Shown: positions 47,344-58,154 of the stretch, in pieces
Numbering within the stretch: position 1 is the first letter of the stretch
Layout: each line of letters starts with the position of its first letter
DNA from: Chinchilla lanigera
Taxonomy: Eukaryota; Chordata; Mammalia; Rodentia; Chinchillidae
NCBI RefSeq assembly: GCF_000276665.1
Contig: NW_004955436.1
Location: forward strand, 17,726,422 to 17,790,421
Length of the DNA stretch: 64,000 bases
Reading direction: 5' to 3'
Notes under the pieces: generated by a model
The model's input: the letters and a program-made list of their open reading frames with translations, nothing else
Told to the model about the DNA's origin: nothing
Databases searched by the model: none
Position numbers and translations under genes: made by a program

Positions 47344-47519
47344 GTGAGGAAATTGTGAACTCTGCGGTACTTCTTTACCCACTAATGAAGGGTCTGAGTC
47401 ACTATGGGAGTTTGTGACAAGTCACTTTCCAAGCTGCAGCACTGCCTATCTGAAGGGCCCAGTTGGAGTTCATTAGCTGATACCCTGTAACCTCAGGGGC
47501 TGTCCCATCCGGCTCCCAT

Positions 47520-47735
47520 ACAGCCCCTGACTCCCCCACCTTTCCTTTCCCCCCTCCCTCCCCTCCCTTTCCTGCCCTTCCCCTCCCCCTTCACTTCCAC
47601 TCCCCCTCCCCTCCTTTCCCTCCCCCCTTCCCCTTCCCCTTCTTCTCCCTCTCCTCTCCCACCTCCCCTCCCCTCCCCTCCTCTCCTTTCTTCTCCTCTC
47701 CTCTCCCCTCCCGTCCTCCCCTGTCCTTCCTCTTT
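47520..47735. repeat. Long polypyrimidine (C/T) tract
   Basis: Just over 200 bases are almost entirely C and T, with CCCCTCC and CCCTTCC units and a few G or A interruptions. It sits about 180 bp downstream of the CpG cluster. Its homopurine complement could form triplex or G-rich structures. Confidence 0.95.
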
Positions 47736-47739
47736 TACG

Positions 47740-48630
47740 TTCTGGAACTATCGAAAAAAATCCAAGGATGCAATAATAAAATTAGTAAGCACTCACTATA
47801 GAAATTTAGACAGAAAAGTTGAAATAAGAAAATTAATAATACAAGAACAAAAGAAATAACACAAGAAAAATGAAGCCCCAGAGATGAAGGTGGTGATGTT
47901 CTGCAAAATCAGCTCATTTCTACTACATATGTGTGGGGAGGGCAATAACTGTATTAACCCTTTCTCAGAATGATGGTGCTTCATCCTGCAAAGTAAATAT
48001 TACTTACTATAAAATTGTGTTTATACTAACAAATAATATAATAGTAGTTAAATAACATGGGAACACGGAGCGATTGTATTTTCCAGTGGCCACATTAAAA
48101 TTGTTCATATTTCAGCGTGATATTTTATAACAAATTTCATTTTATATATAGGATGAAAAGGTGTTAATAAGTATTTCTGTTATCTTTCAACCTAAATTCC
48201 CAAATGTCAATCTTTTCTCGCATTTGTTTTGTTATTCAATCTGTTTTACTTTTTTATAATCAATAGAAATAGATTACAAAGGAAAAATTCATTTTCCTCC
48301 ATTTCTGATCCTAAATGTGTCAGTTTCCTCACCAAAATATACTCCAGTTTCCTCTGGAAACATCACCTGCGTGATCTGTAGAGCAATTCAATTTTGACAC
48401 TATTTACCAGGAGCTGGTGTCAGATCCATAACCTTGGGATTATTATTACTTCAATACTATTCTCACATCAGATGCTGGTCACAAGTGTCCTATTCTACCT
48501 GTACTTCTGACCAGCTGGCTATTAATCTAGGGTTTCACAAGTCCTTCCTCAGGTTCAGTAATTTGTTGTAATGACTCTTCTTTAGACTGCTATAACTGGA
48601 AAGTTCCTTGGCCTTCTTTTTCTGGTTATC
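47740..48630. other. Unassigned AT-rich noncoding sequence
   Basis: No gene or recognised repeat. AT-rich with no open frame over 70 codons. Confidence 0.5.
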
Positions 48631-48635
48631 ATTGT

Positions 48636-48800
48636 ATTTCTCTTTTTTTTCTTTTTGGTAATGGAGGTTAAACCCAGGACCTGCACACTGAGCTATATCC
48701 CCAGGACTCTATTTTTTATTTTGAGACAGAGCCTAGCTAAGATGCTACCCTCCTACCTTAGCCTCCCAAGTGTTACAAGTATGCACCACTGCTCCAGATT
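48636..48800 (-). mobile_element. ID+B1 dimeric SINE (B4-like), reverse
   Basis: Reverse ID half, 'ggtaatggaggttaaaccc' to 'actgagctatatccccagga', then reverse B1 half, 'tttgagacagagcctagcta' to 'cttagcctcccaagtgttac'. More diverged than the copy at 43.1 kb. Confidence 0.8.
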
Positions 48801-49117
48801 AGCTATCACCATTGTGAAGAGGGGAAAGCCATTTACAAGTAATTTCCTTCAATTTAGGGGAGTTTGATGTTTCCTGTAATTAAATTCAGGCTTTGTATTT
48901 TTGCCAAAAATACCACAAAATGCTGTATATTTCTTGGTGTGTTGCATTAGGAAATACATATAAGTGTTTGACACATTACTCGTGATATTAACTATGAATA
49001 TTTGATTAATACTAGATTTGATTTCCAAATTAAATGTAAAACTAATATCTTAACTTTTGTAATTAATTAACTTGGTAATCAAGTTTCTAATTGGATGTAC
49101 TATGTATAGTCCTCCTT

Positions 49118-49250
49118 CTTTCTTTTTTTTTGGTCTCTTTTGAGACAGGGTTTCACTACGCAGTTTAGGCTTGCCTTGAACTCACTTTATAGTCTAGACT
49201 CAAACTCACAGTGATCCTCCTGCCTCAGCCTTCTGAGTTCTGGGACAGTC
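49118..49250 (-). mobile_element. B1 SINE, reverse, with internal duplication
   Basis: Reverse B1 starting 'tttgagacagggtttcacta'. The middle is duplicated: 'gtttaggcttgccttgaact' is followed by 'agtctagactcaaactcac'. This is the internal tandem duplication of standard B1, absent from the copy at 34.3 kb. Confidence 0.85.
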
Positions 49251-50980
49251 CTGTTTCTTATATTTAACATGTTATTGTTGCCACCAATATTCTTAACAGT
49301 AGGATTTTAATATTTGTATAATATTTCATTTATTTGGATTTAAAATTTATTAAAAATACTTCTCTACTATTGATCATTTAGGTTTTCAACAATAGTTGAT
49401 ATTCCAAATAATAAATATTTGTTAGCAGTTCTGGTTAAATTACTAGAAGTGGAACTGTTAGGGCAAAACTTTCAAACCTTAATATCATTTTTCATCCTTT
49501 CAAAGTCCTTCTCAGATTGGTTACACAAATTCACTACCCAAATGGACTAGCATTTCAATTTGGAATAATCAGGAATCTCATACCAAGTAAATTCACACTC
49601 CCAGGCAAGCTGAGCGCCATAGGCCTCCCTGAGATATTTCTGAGACACAAGGCAACAGCAACCCGCGATCAAGCGTTCTGAAGATTGTGGCAGTCTTCAC
49701 GCAGTGGTAGTGTGCACACAGCACAAAAATCCCAGCTCAAGGCGCCTACTGATCAACTCACCATGCTGCTGTCCAAACAGCAGTGCAAGTGTGTTCGTGA
49801 CCGCATGGAAAGACTACTGAGCCCAGTTTCCGCCATTCTTCTACGTATGATGTTGGATGATCAATAAACTTATTTAAAATTAAGGATAGGAAAAATGGCC
49901 AATGGTCAGGAGATTAATCAATATGTAACGTGGCTTAGACATGACATGGATGTTGGAACTGCATGACAAATCTTGAAAATAATTAGGATGAGCTGCTGGG
50001 TATAATAGAATAAAGTCCCATGGATGACTCACCCCAAAGGTAGAACTCAGACATGCTACAAAAAAGCATGAAGGTGCTCGAAAATGAATCAAAGTGCAGA
50101 GACGGTGTTGGGAGTGCATGATTGCTTGAGGAAGTTCCTGCCTCCAGTTTTTAGCCTCAGCTAGATGAAATTCAAAGTGGCAACCCAGTGGGGGTGTGTG
50201 GGAAATCGCAAGGTCTTTCTAGCATGGAAAATCAGAGGAAGCTGGGATAGTATGAACGCTAAAGAGTGAGAAAACATTAGGGTAAAAGATTCAGTCGGAG
50301 CAGCCCTAACTCTGTACCCACACCTCTGACTGAACCCTGAACAACATATGCACAACCAGACTCCACACCACGAAGAAGTAGCCAAGCCCTTGGTTTGAAA
50401 CAAAAGCTGCTGCCCACATTTGCCATTTGAGCCTGGCCACAAATTGCACCATTCCCATGAGACACCAGAGCTGATGACATTATGCAGACTGGGATAGAAC
50501 ATTCCATCACAACACTGTGTCAAGTTTCCACTTCCCTTCTGGTTAGATATCACTCACTGACCCATCGATAGTTTGGAGCCACGAGCTAACCCAAGCCTGT
50601 GTGTGTCACGAAATTGGCTTTTCCCTTTGTGACACACAGATTCTAAAAAGCTGGTGTGTAACTCCTTCTATCTTTCCTCTTGAGAATGTGTTCTATGTTT
50701 TCACCCTTTGGGTTTGTATCCTGGATTTGGTAGGTGACTAGGACTCTATTCTTCTCCTTTGATAAGTATTCTTTTCTTCAAATATTTAATTCACAATGTC
50801 AACAGGTTTATAAATCATTCTAAGTACTGCATTAGGAGTCGGGGATGAAACAAGACTGGTCTTCAGTCTCGTGGAGAGAAATAGAATAAAGAGACGAGGA
50901 GAAAATCAACTAAGTAAGACATTACCAATATGATTAGTGTTGAGAAGCAAATAAGTAGAAAGTGTTACATCAGGTGTCAG
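49251..50980. other. Unassigned noncoding sequence, possibly old L1-related in part
   Basis: No gene is supported. The part near 49920-49980 ('gacatggatgttggaactgc') resembles the region upstream of ORF1 in old L1s. A minus-strand frame of 130 codons at 50161-50553 has no domain. A hairpin lies at 50600-50638. Confidence 0.4.
50600..50638. repeat. Inverted repeat, 13-bp stem with one bulge
   Basis: tgtgtgtcac (50600-50609) pairs with gtgacacaca (50629-50638). Past a single bulged G, aaa pairs with ttt around a 12-base loop. The paired arms read like a small terminal-inverted-repeat or stem-loop element. Confidence 0.8.
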
Positions 50981-51110
50981 TGAACTTTTTCTATGGAAGG
51001 CTAGCTAGTAAATATTTCGTGCTTTGCAACTATTGGACTTGGCCATTGTAGCACCAAAACAGTCCTAGATAATACATAAATGAATAAACTTGGCCACGGT
51101 CCATTAAAAC
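50981..51110 (+). mobile_element. hAT-type (MER1-group) DNA transposon fragment
   Basis: The phrase order 'gtgaactttttctatggaag', 'agtaaatatttcgtgctttg', 'ccattgtagcaccaaaacag' and 'gataatacataaatgaataa' is that of a common eutherian non-autonomous hAT repeat. It appears to interrupt an older repeat whose parts lie on either side. Confidence 0.65.
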
Positions 51111-51189
51111 TTTAGCTGTACGTATTCATGTTAAACATGGTGAGGTGTCTTGCACATGGGTCAAAATTTTCCAAGTCTAGAAAATAAAG

Positions 51190-51530
51190 CACATTTATTC
51201 TGGACGCTTTAGATAAGGTGGCCAGAGAAGACCTCTGTGGGCAGAAGTTTTCTAGCTGTAACTTTATGGATTGTTCTAGGAAAGCAGTGAGTGAACACAC
51301 TTCTTCTGCATAGTGAAAAAGGCTTAGGCTGTTCCAGGACCTGTCAGGAGACCAGAGTTGGCTGCTGTGTCATCATTTAGCGGCAATTAAGTGGAGGGTA
51401 GACCAGGAAGATCAGGCAGGGGCTTTCAGGCCAGTGTGAGCAGTGTGGTTTTCCTTTCAAGGGCAAAGAGTGATTGAAGGGTTTAAGAGAGGAGTGATGT
51501 GGTCTGACAGACACCGTAGCGCTCACCCAG
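51190..51530 (+). mobile_element. Ancient interspersed repeat, same module as 6.1 and 11.7 kb
   Basis: Phrases 'gataaggtggccagagaaga' and 'aagagaggagtgatgtggtc' follow the order seen at 6.1-6.6 kb. Short and diverged. Confidence 0.45.
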
Positions 51531-51639
51531 TCCTTTGTGGGGAATGGTTGCAAAGACCCGTGAGGAGCTCTGAGGATTCTCACTCGGGAGGATTTGCATG
51601 AATCCTGGGAGAGATAATTGTAACTTTTACTTGGAGTCC

Positions 51640-51790
51640 AAATATGACTATTATTTGCTTTATGATACCATATTATTCCTACAAAGTAGTTACAACTTTT
51701 TAAAATTTAGATTTAGGAACTGAAGTGCCTTGTCCAAAGTGATGAAGGTAAGATGTAAATCCAGGAAGACGGATTCTAAAGCCAACTTTG
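51640..51790 (+). mobile_element. MIR SINE, forward
   Basis: 'ttaggaactgaagtgccttg', 'ccaaagtgatgaaggtaaga' and 'tccaggaagacggattctaa' follow MIR order. Confidence 0.65.
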
Positions 51791-52060
51791 CCCACTCTTT
51801 TAAATGTCAGATTATCTTTGTCCTTAGTGACTGACTGTCCCATTTGTCTTCATCTTCAGGATTTTTTTAACCACACAGCAAGCACTTTTAAGGCTATTAC
51901 TGTCTTATTTAACTCAGTGCATATGAGAACTATGAGAGATAATAAATATTTAGAGCTGGAAATCACTGTCAAGATGATCCAGGCTGGTGCCTTTTCTATT
52001 GTGCTGAGAAAAAGCCATGGGGCACAGGCTTTGTTTTATGCACTGAATGTTTGCAGAAGA

Positions 52061-52145
52061 TTTTTTGTTTTGGCACCAGGAATTGAACTCAAGACCTCAT
52101 GCTTGCCGGGCAGGCAGTGTGCCACTGAGCTACGTCCCCATTCCT
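52061..52145 (-). mobile_element. ID-type SINE, reverse
   Basis: 'ttggcaccaggaattgaac' to 'actgagctacgtccccattc' is a reverse tRNA-like ID head with a short T tail. No clear target-site duplication, so it is older than the copies at 29 and 38 kb. Confidence 0.85.
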
Positions 52146-52199
52146 GAGCAAAGTTTTTTAAAAGAAAAGAAAGAAAATTTCCACTAGTTGAAACACTTG

Positions 52200-52460
52200 A
52201 ACTTATGTAGTCTGTTTTCCTATTTATAAAAAGTACATCACGGTTTAGAGATAAATGATTTGCTTAAAAGTCTACAGGACAAGGACTGGAACCCTACTCA
52301 CTAATGTGTCACCTTGACAGTCAGTGTGGTGTTAGGGTAAAGGGTTGGTCAGCTGACTCGATTAACCATTCCTCACTGGACACTTGGGCAAATCATTCTG
52401 CTTTCCTAAAAATCTCCTTATTTATAAAAGGATTTTAATTGTATTTTGTATTCTTTCCTT
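52200..52460 (+). mobile_element. MIR remnants
   Basis: Two diverged MIR-like patches: 'agagataaatgatttgctta' near 52240 and 'acacttgggcaaatcattct' near 52380, followed by 'ctccttatttataaaagg'. Confidence 0.5.
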
Positions 52461-53439
52461 TTCTTCATTACATTTTACCTCTCAGGTGTGACTTCCAAGA
52501 AGTAAGGAAGGTTGAGATAAAATTTTAAGACACAAGCTTGAGACCTTGAGTCTTGATTGCATTTACGATTTCACAAGTTCTCTCAGAGCACAACTACTAT
52601 ATGTTTTATTAACTAACGTAACCCAGACTTTCAATAGCAATCCCGCATTTAGTAGCAGATCCATAAACATTTGCTTAGTAGTTAGAGCCGCCAATCTTTA
52701 AAGAAGTGAATAACCCACTTTTGGGCTAACGGATGCTAACTTATAAGAGATGTTGCAGTGCCATCTGCTGGTAATATGAATATTTACAGTTACACAGTTA
52801 AATCCTTAGAATCCTCGGAGTTAGCTTCTTTTTTTTTTTTTTTAATTGGTTTAGCACTATGTAAAGTACAAATTCTGGAAGGATTCAATTGTTTCACAAT
52901 AAAATTTAAAAGTTGACATTTTCAGACCCCTTTTCCCCCAAACTTCATTTTCCCATGTGAGCATGTGCCCTCCTCGGAGGAAGCGAAGCCAGCCAGGAAA
53001 GACGGAGAAAGGAAACCAACAATGGAACAGGGCGCCGCCCTGTGGACATCCCATCCCTCGGCTGGAATGAAGGGATGAAGTTCGCTCCATAGGTGAGGCG
53101 GAGACCCTGCATTAGAGGATTTAAAATGAACTGTGAGATTCCTGAATGCGTACAGCAATCTCAAGTCTTAATAGCTCGTGAGTCTGGTCCTGCAGCAATA
53201 AAATCTCCCTCAGCTCATCTACGTTCTTCCCATCGTAATTTGAAATAAAACCCTGTGGGCCCATAGTCTGCTTTTCACATTTTTATTACAAACAAAGAGG
53301 GGTTGCTGCCAAGTGAGATTTCACTGGTCTGCAGTTTTGTGCTATGAAATCCGGATAGTTCTAGAGAAACCTGAAGGTAAACACAGCTTTGAAAACCATT
53401 ACGTCTGCTAAGCGTTTCAGCTTTGCTGCTCCAAAAACG

Positions 53440-53862
53440 TCCTCTCCAACCCTCTCCTACCTAGGATAAAGTATCTGTGAAGATGGGGCCTTACAGAGCA
53501 AAGGGGACTTCACTGGTGTGGCTGAATTAAGGACTGTAGGGATTATCCCAGACTGTCCAGGTGGGAAAGGACCCTGAGAAGAGGGAAGCACGAAGATCAA
53601 AGCTGGAGACAGCGATGTGAGGGTGGAAACAGAGGGAGGTGATCACTAGGTGAGGCGTTTGCAGAGTCCAGGGAAAGGAAGGGAAAAGAATGCATTCATC
53701 CCCAGAAATCTTCAGGTAAAAACTCTAACGCCTTGATTTTTAACCTGATAAAATTCATTTCGGCTTTCTGATCTCACAACTTTAGAACTAAATTTATGTT
53801 GTTTTACGTCACCAGGGTTTTGATAATTAGTTATAGCAGTAATAGGAAACTAATGCACTACA
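53440..53862 (+). mobile_element. MLT1 (MaLR) LTR, forward
   Basis: The order 'gaagatggggccttacagag', 'actgtagggattatcccaga', 'acgccttgatttttaacctg', 'gcagtaataggaaactaatg' matches an MLT1 LTR lacking its extreme 5' end. Confidence 0.75.
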
Positions 53863-54164
53863 TATCCGTCAATCACAACATTAACAATTCCTAAATATCA
53901 TCAAATATATTCAAGTTCCTTTGAATCTGGAGCTCTAAACACCTTATATTGTGATCCGTTGTCTATTTTCTGCTATCCTAGATGAGGAGTTTATTATGAA
54001 AGCAAGGAATGGATTCTGTTCAGTAGTGGATCTAATGAAGAGCCTAGGTTGTGGCACCTAGTAGATGCTTAATGAAAATGCATCAAATTAAAATGAATCA
54101 CGTCAACGGTAGCTTTGCTGAAAAATGTTAATTCACTATTATGATTACACTAGAATAGCATCAC

Positions 54165-54712
54165 AATAGAATGACAAAGTTATAAAGATTTCCCTTATGT
54201 GGCTTCTAGAAGTTTTATAATTTCATGTTTTAAGTTTTAGTTCTTTAATATGTTTTATTTTTATGTAAATGGGAGATAAGGGCCTGGTTTTTGCATGCAC
54301 TCTTTTTACATGCAGCTTTCCTAGCACCATGTATTGAAAGTGCTATCCTTTCCCTGCTGTGTATTGTTGGCACCCTTGTGAAGATCAGGTGGTCGCATGT
54401 GCATGGATTCACTTCTGGGTGCTATATTCTATTCCATTGATCCAAATGTCTGTCTTTATAGTTGCTTTGATTATGTTAGATTTGGAACATATTTTGAGAT
54501 CTTATAGTAAGTGTGATATTTCCAGTTTTGTTCTTTCTAAGATTCTTTTTGCTATTCATAGTCCTTTTTTGTTTTGTATAAATTTTAGAATTGTATTTTC
54601 TATTGCTGTAAAAAAAACGCCATTAGGAGTTTGTTACAGATCACAATGAATCTACAGATTGCTTTGGGTTGCATGGACATTTTCACAATATTAACTCTTC
54701 TAGTCTTTTAGG
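54165..54712 (-). mobile_element. L1 ORF2 segment, inverted arm (distal part)
   Basis: On the minus strand this is L1 ORF2 from the region just after the reverse transcriptase through to 'ataagggaaatctttataac'. It is the 3' part of an inverted arm. The same arm continues at 55702-56068 beyond an unrelated insert, and the L1 coordinates continue on the plus strand at 56070. Confidence 0.85.
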
Positions 54713-55701
54713 AGGTTGCTAGCTGGTTTCGATTACCCACTTTGTGCCTTCCTTCCCTCACCTATTAATTTAGTGTTGTCGTCGGGGTTTGCAAGGGAAA
54801 CAATATAAGACACATAATTTATGGGGTTATTTTTATAATAGTCACCTGAAGGGTCATATACAAAGACAGTGCAGGAAATCTGTGCACACACTAAAGACCC
54901 AAAGAATCCAGCTGAGGACCTGGATCCTACGGCAATGTCCTGCATGAGTCCAGCTGAAGACCTAAAGCCCAGAGAATGCCTCATGCCAGTCTGTTTCACG
55001 GATTTACTTTGGGAAGACCCAAAGGTTAGTGGTAGAAGCTTGAAAGTCTGTGCCAGTGGGATGAAGGATCTGTGCTAGCAGGCTGAGGGACTGGCACTGG
55101 AGCTAGAAAGCAACGCTCAAAGTAAGGACCAGAGCTCCCTGAAAAGTACCACAGTCATCTTCAGTGACAGTGAGGTCCCGAGCTCCTCCGATGATAAGTC
55201 TAGTTCATATCAGGAAAACCAGCATGACAAGCCCCTCCAGGAGAACCAACAGCACCAAGAGAAACAACAGCTCCCTAACAGCACCTCTTCTCCTCCTCCT
55301 CCAATTCTTTTTATGTTGTTGGCAACAATCCTCAGGTGGGCCTTTCACATCCAGCACAACACTGATTCAGTTCAGTTGGCTGTTACAAGTTGACCACCAG
55401 TTGTCAATCCACCACGAGTGTAATAATACCCATTTCCCAAAGTTTATATTGAGGCTTATATGAAATCATGCATGGAAGCCCAACACATGTTCCTTCCACT
55501 CTGTGTGGTGGTGACAATGGTGGAGGCAGTCCTGCAAACTCACTTGGAGACTTGTCAAAGGTGCAAAATTTGGATTCTTATTTTAGACCTGAATCAGAGT
55601 CTGTGCTTTAACCAGATTCCAATGGGATGAGAGAAAGAGGAGGAGAGGGAGAGACAAGATGAATGGGAAAAGAAGGTGGGAGGGAAGGAGGGAGAGAGGA
55701 G
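54713..55701 (+). other. About 990-bp insert within the L1, with a once-interrupted reading frame
   Basis: This DNA separates two parts of one inverted L1 arm and is not L1. On the plus strand one frame stays open from 54842 to 55393 except for a single TAG at 55076-55078, 184 codons in all. The second half is rich in serine, glutamine and glutamate, with a PPPPILFMLLATILRWAF stretch that looks like a C-terminal membrane anchor before the stop at 55391-55393. The first half contains two near-copies of a CMSPAEDLKP-like phrase. After the stop, 55515-55630 resembles a MER5-type hAT fragment, then a purine-rich tract closes the insert. It could be an old retrocopy with a MER5-bearing 3' UTR, or an unrecognised LTR element. 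I do not recognise the protein and claim no function. Confidence 0.45.
55515..55630 (+). mobile_element. MER5-like hAT fragment
   Basis: 'cttggagacttgtcaaaggt', 'gacctgaatcagagtctgtg' and 'ctttaaccagattcc' follow the order of a MER5-type non-autonomous DNA transposon. It lies inside the insert described at 54713-55701. Confidence 0.5.
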
Positions 55702-56068
55702 GAAAAATGTACTTGTTTGTAGCTGTTTAATTTCCTTCATCAGTGTTTTCTAGTTTTTGGTTTATATGTGTTTTACCTCTGTAGTTTAGTCCTAGATATT
55801 TTAAACTTTTTGGTGGCACTGCAGGTGAGATTATATTTTTTTCAAGTGGTTTGTTGGTAGTGTATAGGAACAACTGATTTCTGCATGTTGATTTTGTATC
55901 TTACAACTCATTGAATGCCTTTATTAATTTAGTAAATTTTAAAATTGTGTCTTCAAGTTTTCTTTATATAAGATCGCATCACCTGCAGAGTGGGATACCT
56001 TTACTTCTTTCTTTCTGATTTGAATCTTTTATGTATTTTTCCTTGTCTTAATTTCTCTGGTGAAAATT
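55702..56068 (-). mobile_element. L1 ORF2 segment, inverted arm (proximal part)
   Basis: On the minus strand: '...aaatcaacatgcagaaatc', 'atatctaggactaaactaca', 'cactgatgaaggaaattaaa', the L1 ORF2 stretch that precedes the part at 54165-54712. The orientation flips at about 56070. Confidence 0.85.
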
Positions 56069-56069
56069 T

Positions 56070-57090
56070 CCATCTTGACAATGATTTTATGGGCATGATA
56101 ACAAAATCATGGATTAAAAAATAAAAACAAGTGGGACGACATCAGACTAAAACACTTCTGCACAGCAAACGAAATAGCGGTAAAAAGGCAGTCTACAAAA
56201 CGGGATAAAATATTTGCCAACCATGCATCTGATAAGGGGTTCATTTCTAAAATATATAAAGACTTCCTACAACTCTACAGTGAAACAACTAATAAATATG
56301 GCTAGAGACTTAAACAGATATTTATTCAAAGAAGACATACAAATGGTCAACAGGCACATGAAAGAATGTTCACGGTCTCTAGTAATCAGAGAATACAAAT
56401 CAAAACCAAATGAGTTATTGCTACACATCTGTTAGGAGAGCTATTATAAACAACTTAAAAAGTGTTGGTGGAAATGTGAAGAAATTGGAGTCCTTTTCAT
56501 AGAGGGTAATAATCGCTGCTACAATGGTAAACAAAATGGAGGGTCCTCAAAATATTAAATATAGCACTACTATAGAGTCCTGTGGTCTCATTTTGGATAT
56601 TCATCCAAACAAATTGAAATCAGAGTCTTTAAGAGACATTTCTACTTCTATAGTTATTGGGGCATTTTTCACAACAGCTAAGATCTGGAAACTATGTAAA
56701 TGTGGGAGAGACAAATGGAAAAAAGAAACTAGGGTATACACATCCAGTGGAAAACTTTTTAGCCTTTTAAAAACAAAAAGTCTACAGTCTGATACAACGT
56801 GGATGCACCTGGAGGACACTGAAAATCAAAGAAAGACAAATACTACTGATTACCCTTACAGGAGGGATCTAAAATTGTTAAATTTGCAGAATCAAATGGT
56901 AGTTGCCAGGAGCTGTGCGGAAAGGAAAATGAGAAGTTACTAATAGACAGGGATAAAGTTCATCAGAAAGATGAATAATCTTTACAGACCTGCTGAACAG
57001 CAGTGTTCCTAGAGTCAACTGGAAATGTGTGGTGGGCTTAAAATTTTGGTAAGGTAAGACCTCATGTTAAGTGTTCTTACCACAACACAT
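56070..57090 (+). mobile_element. L1 ORF2 3' end and 3' UTR, forward arm
   Basis: This starts at 'tcttgacaatgattttatgg', the L1 position immediately following the end of the inverted arm. It runs through 'aaacaagtgggacgacatc', 'cttctgcacagcaaacgaaa', 'atggtagttgccaggagctg' to a 3' UTR ending near 57090. Frames of 73 and 139 codons are ORF2 or UTR remnants with stops. Confidence 0.88.
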
Positions 57091-57169
57091 ATAATTTATG
57101 TTAATAATATTATATATTAAATATGTGCTTACACAAAATCACTCCGTGTTGGTTGGTTATTTTGTGACA

Positions 57170-57290
57170 GTTGTTTTTATAGCAAATAGGTATTTCATCC
57201 TATACTTGACCAAACTGAAATTCAGTAACTTGATCAACTTCACCCAGGTGATTAGCAGAGCCAGGACTAAAATCCTGGAAATATCCACTG
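57170..57290 (+). mobile_element. MIR SINE, forward
   Basis: 'cagtaacttgatcaacttca', 'cccaggtgattagcagagcc', 'aggactaaaatcctgg' follow MIR 3' order. Confidence 0.65.
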
Positions 57291-57614
57291 CAAATTACTC
57301 TGTGACCTTCAAAATAGCTGCTGCTTGGAGAGGTGGAGGGTGCAACAGTGAATAGGAGGGGGAGAAGAGAAGACGCAGGCAGGAACTCTGCTGACTCACA
57401 TGCACAACTGCAGGTGGCAGGAGTAACAGACGGGCAGATGTAGTCTTGACAGACAGATAAATTAGAAGGGGATGATTAATATGTAATGTACAATGTCCTT
57501 TAGTTCCTGCATTGAGATGTAGTAGGAATTATGGGGGCCCCCAGTTACAAAGAATAACTGTCATTCACACCAAAATTATCAGTAACAGCAAACTGCAACC
57601 CTTAACAGGCCATG

Positions 57615-57885
57615 GTACACTGTGGTTCCTGGATGCTGATTGTGTTTTTCACTCACTGACTTGTTCAGTAGGTACGATAAATATCTCCCAAGGATATCCA
57701 GGTCCTAATCCCATCAACCTGTGCATGTTACTTTGTACAGCAACATGGGCTTTGCAGATGTGATTTCACTTTGGATTTTAATTGTGGGTCCTAAACAGGA
57801 TGCCAAATGTCCATAGAAGAGGCAGGCAGAGGGCAACAGTTCACAGAGAAAAAGGAGGGGATATGACCAACATAGACACAGCTCT
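57615..57885 (+). mobile_element. MLT1 (MaLR) LTR fragment, forward
   Basis: 'atccaggtcctaatcccatc', 'gtgcatgttactttgtacag' and 'gctttgcagatgtgatttca' match an MLT1 LTR. The right portion is degraded. Confidence 0.75.
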
Positions 57886-58049
57886 TAAGAGAGCACATTG
57901 TTAGCTTAAGACAGGAAGAACGGGTTCATGAACCACGAGCAGCAAAGATGCAGCTCTAGGAGCAGGGAGATACCAGGATGTGGATTTTCCCCTACAGGCG
58001 CCACAGGCTGTGGAGAGAGCACGGTGGCTTGGGCACCCACAGTCAAAAT

Positions 58050-58150
58050 CTCATATATATCTATATATCTATATCTATATCTATCTCTCTATATATATAA
58101 CTGAGATGAATGATATTATATATACATGTGTGTATATATATACATGCATA
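58050..58150. repeat. AT-rich TATA/TATC simple repeat
   Basis: Runs of atatatct and atatacatg units. Low complexity, likely unstable. Confidence 0.9.
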
Positions 58151-58154
58151 CATG

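Noticed and set aside
46974..47417. 147-codon frame starting at ATG 46974
   Set aside because: It would start about where transcription is predicted to begin, overlaps other open frames in CpG-rich DNA, and reads through the predicted splice donor. Kept only as part of the promoter candidate.
49685..49867. 60-codon frame followed by an AATAAA-like signal, a possible retrocopy end
   Set aside because: Too short, unrecognised, and AATAAA is common in AT-rich DNA. No poly(A) tract or target-site duplication was seen.
50161..50553. Minus-strand 130-codon frame
   Set aside because: No recognisable domain; sits in sequence that looks like decayed repeat.
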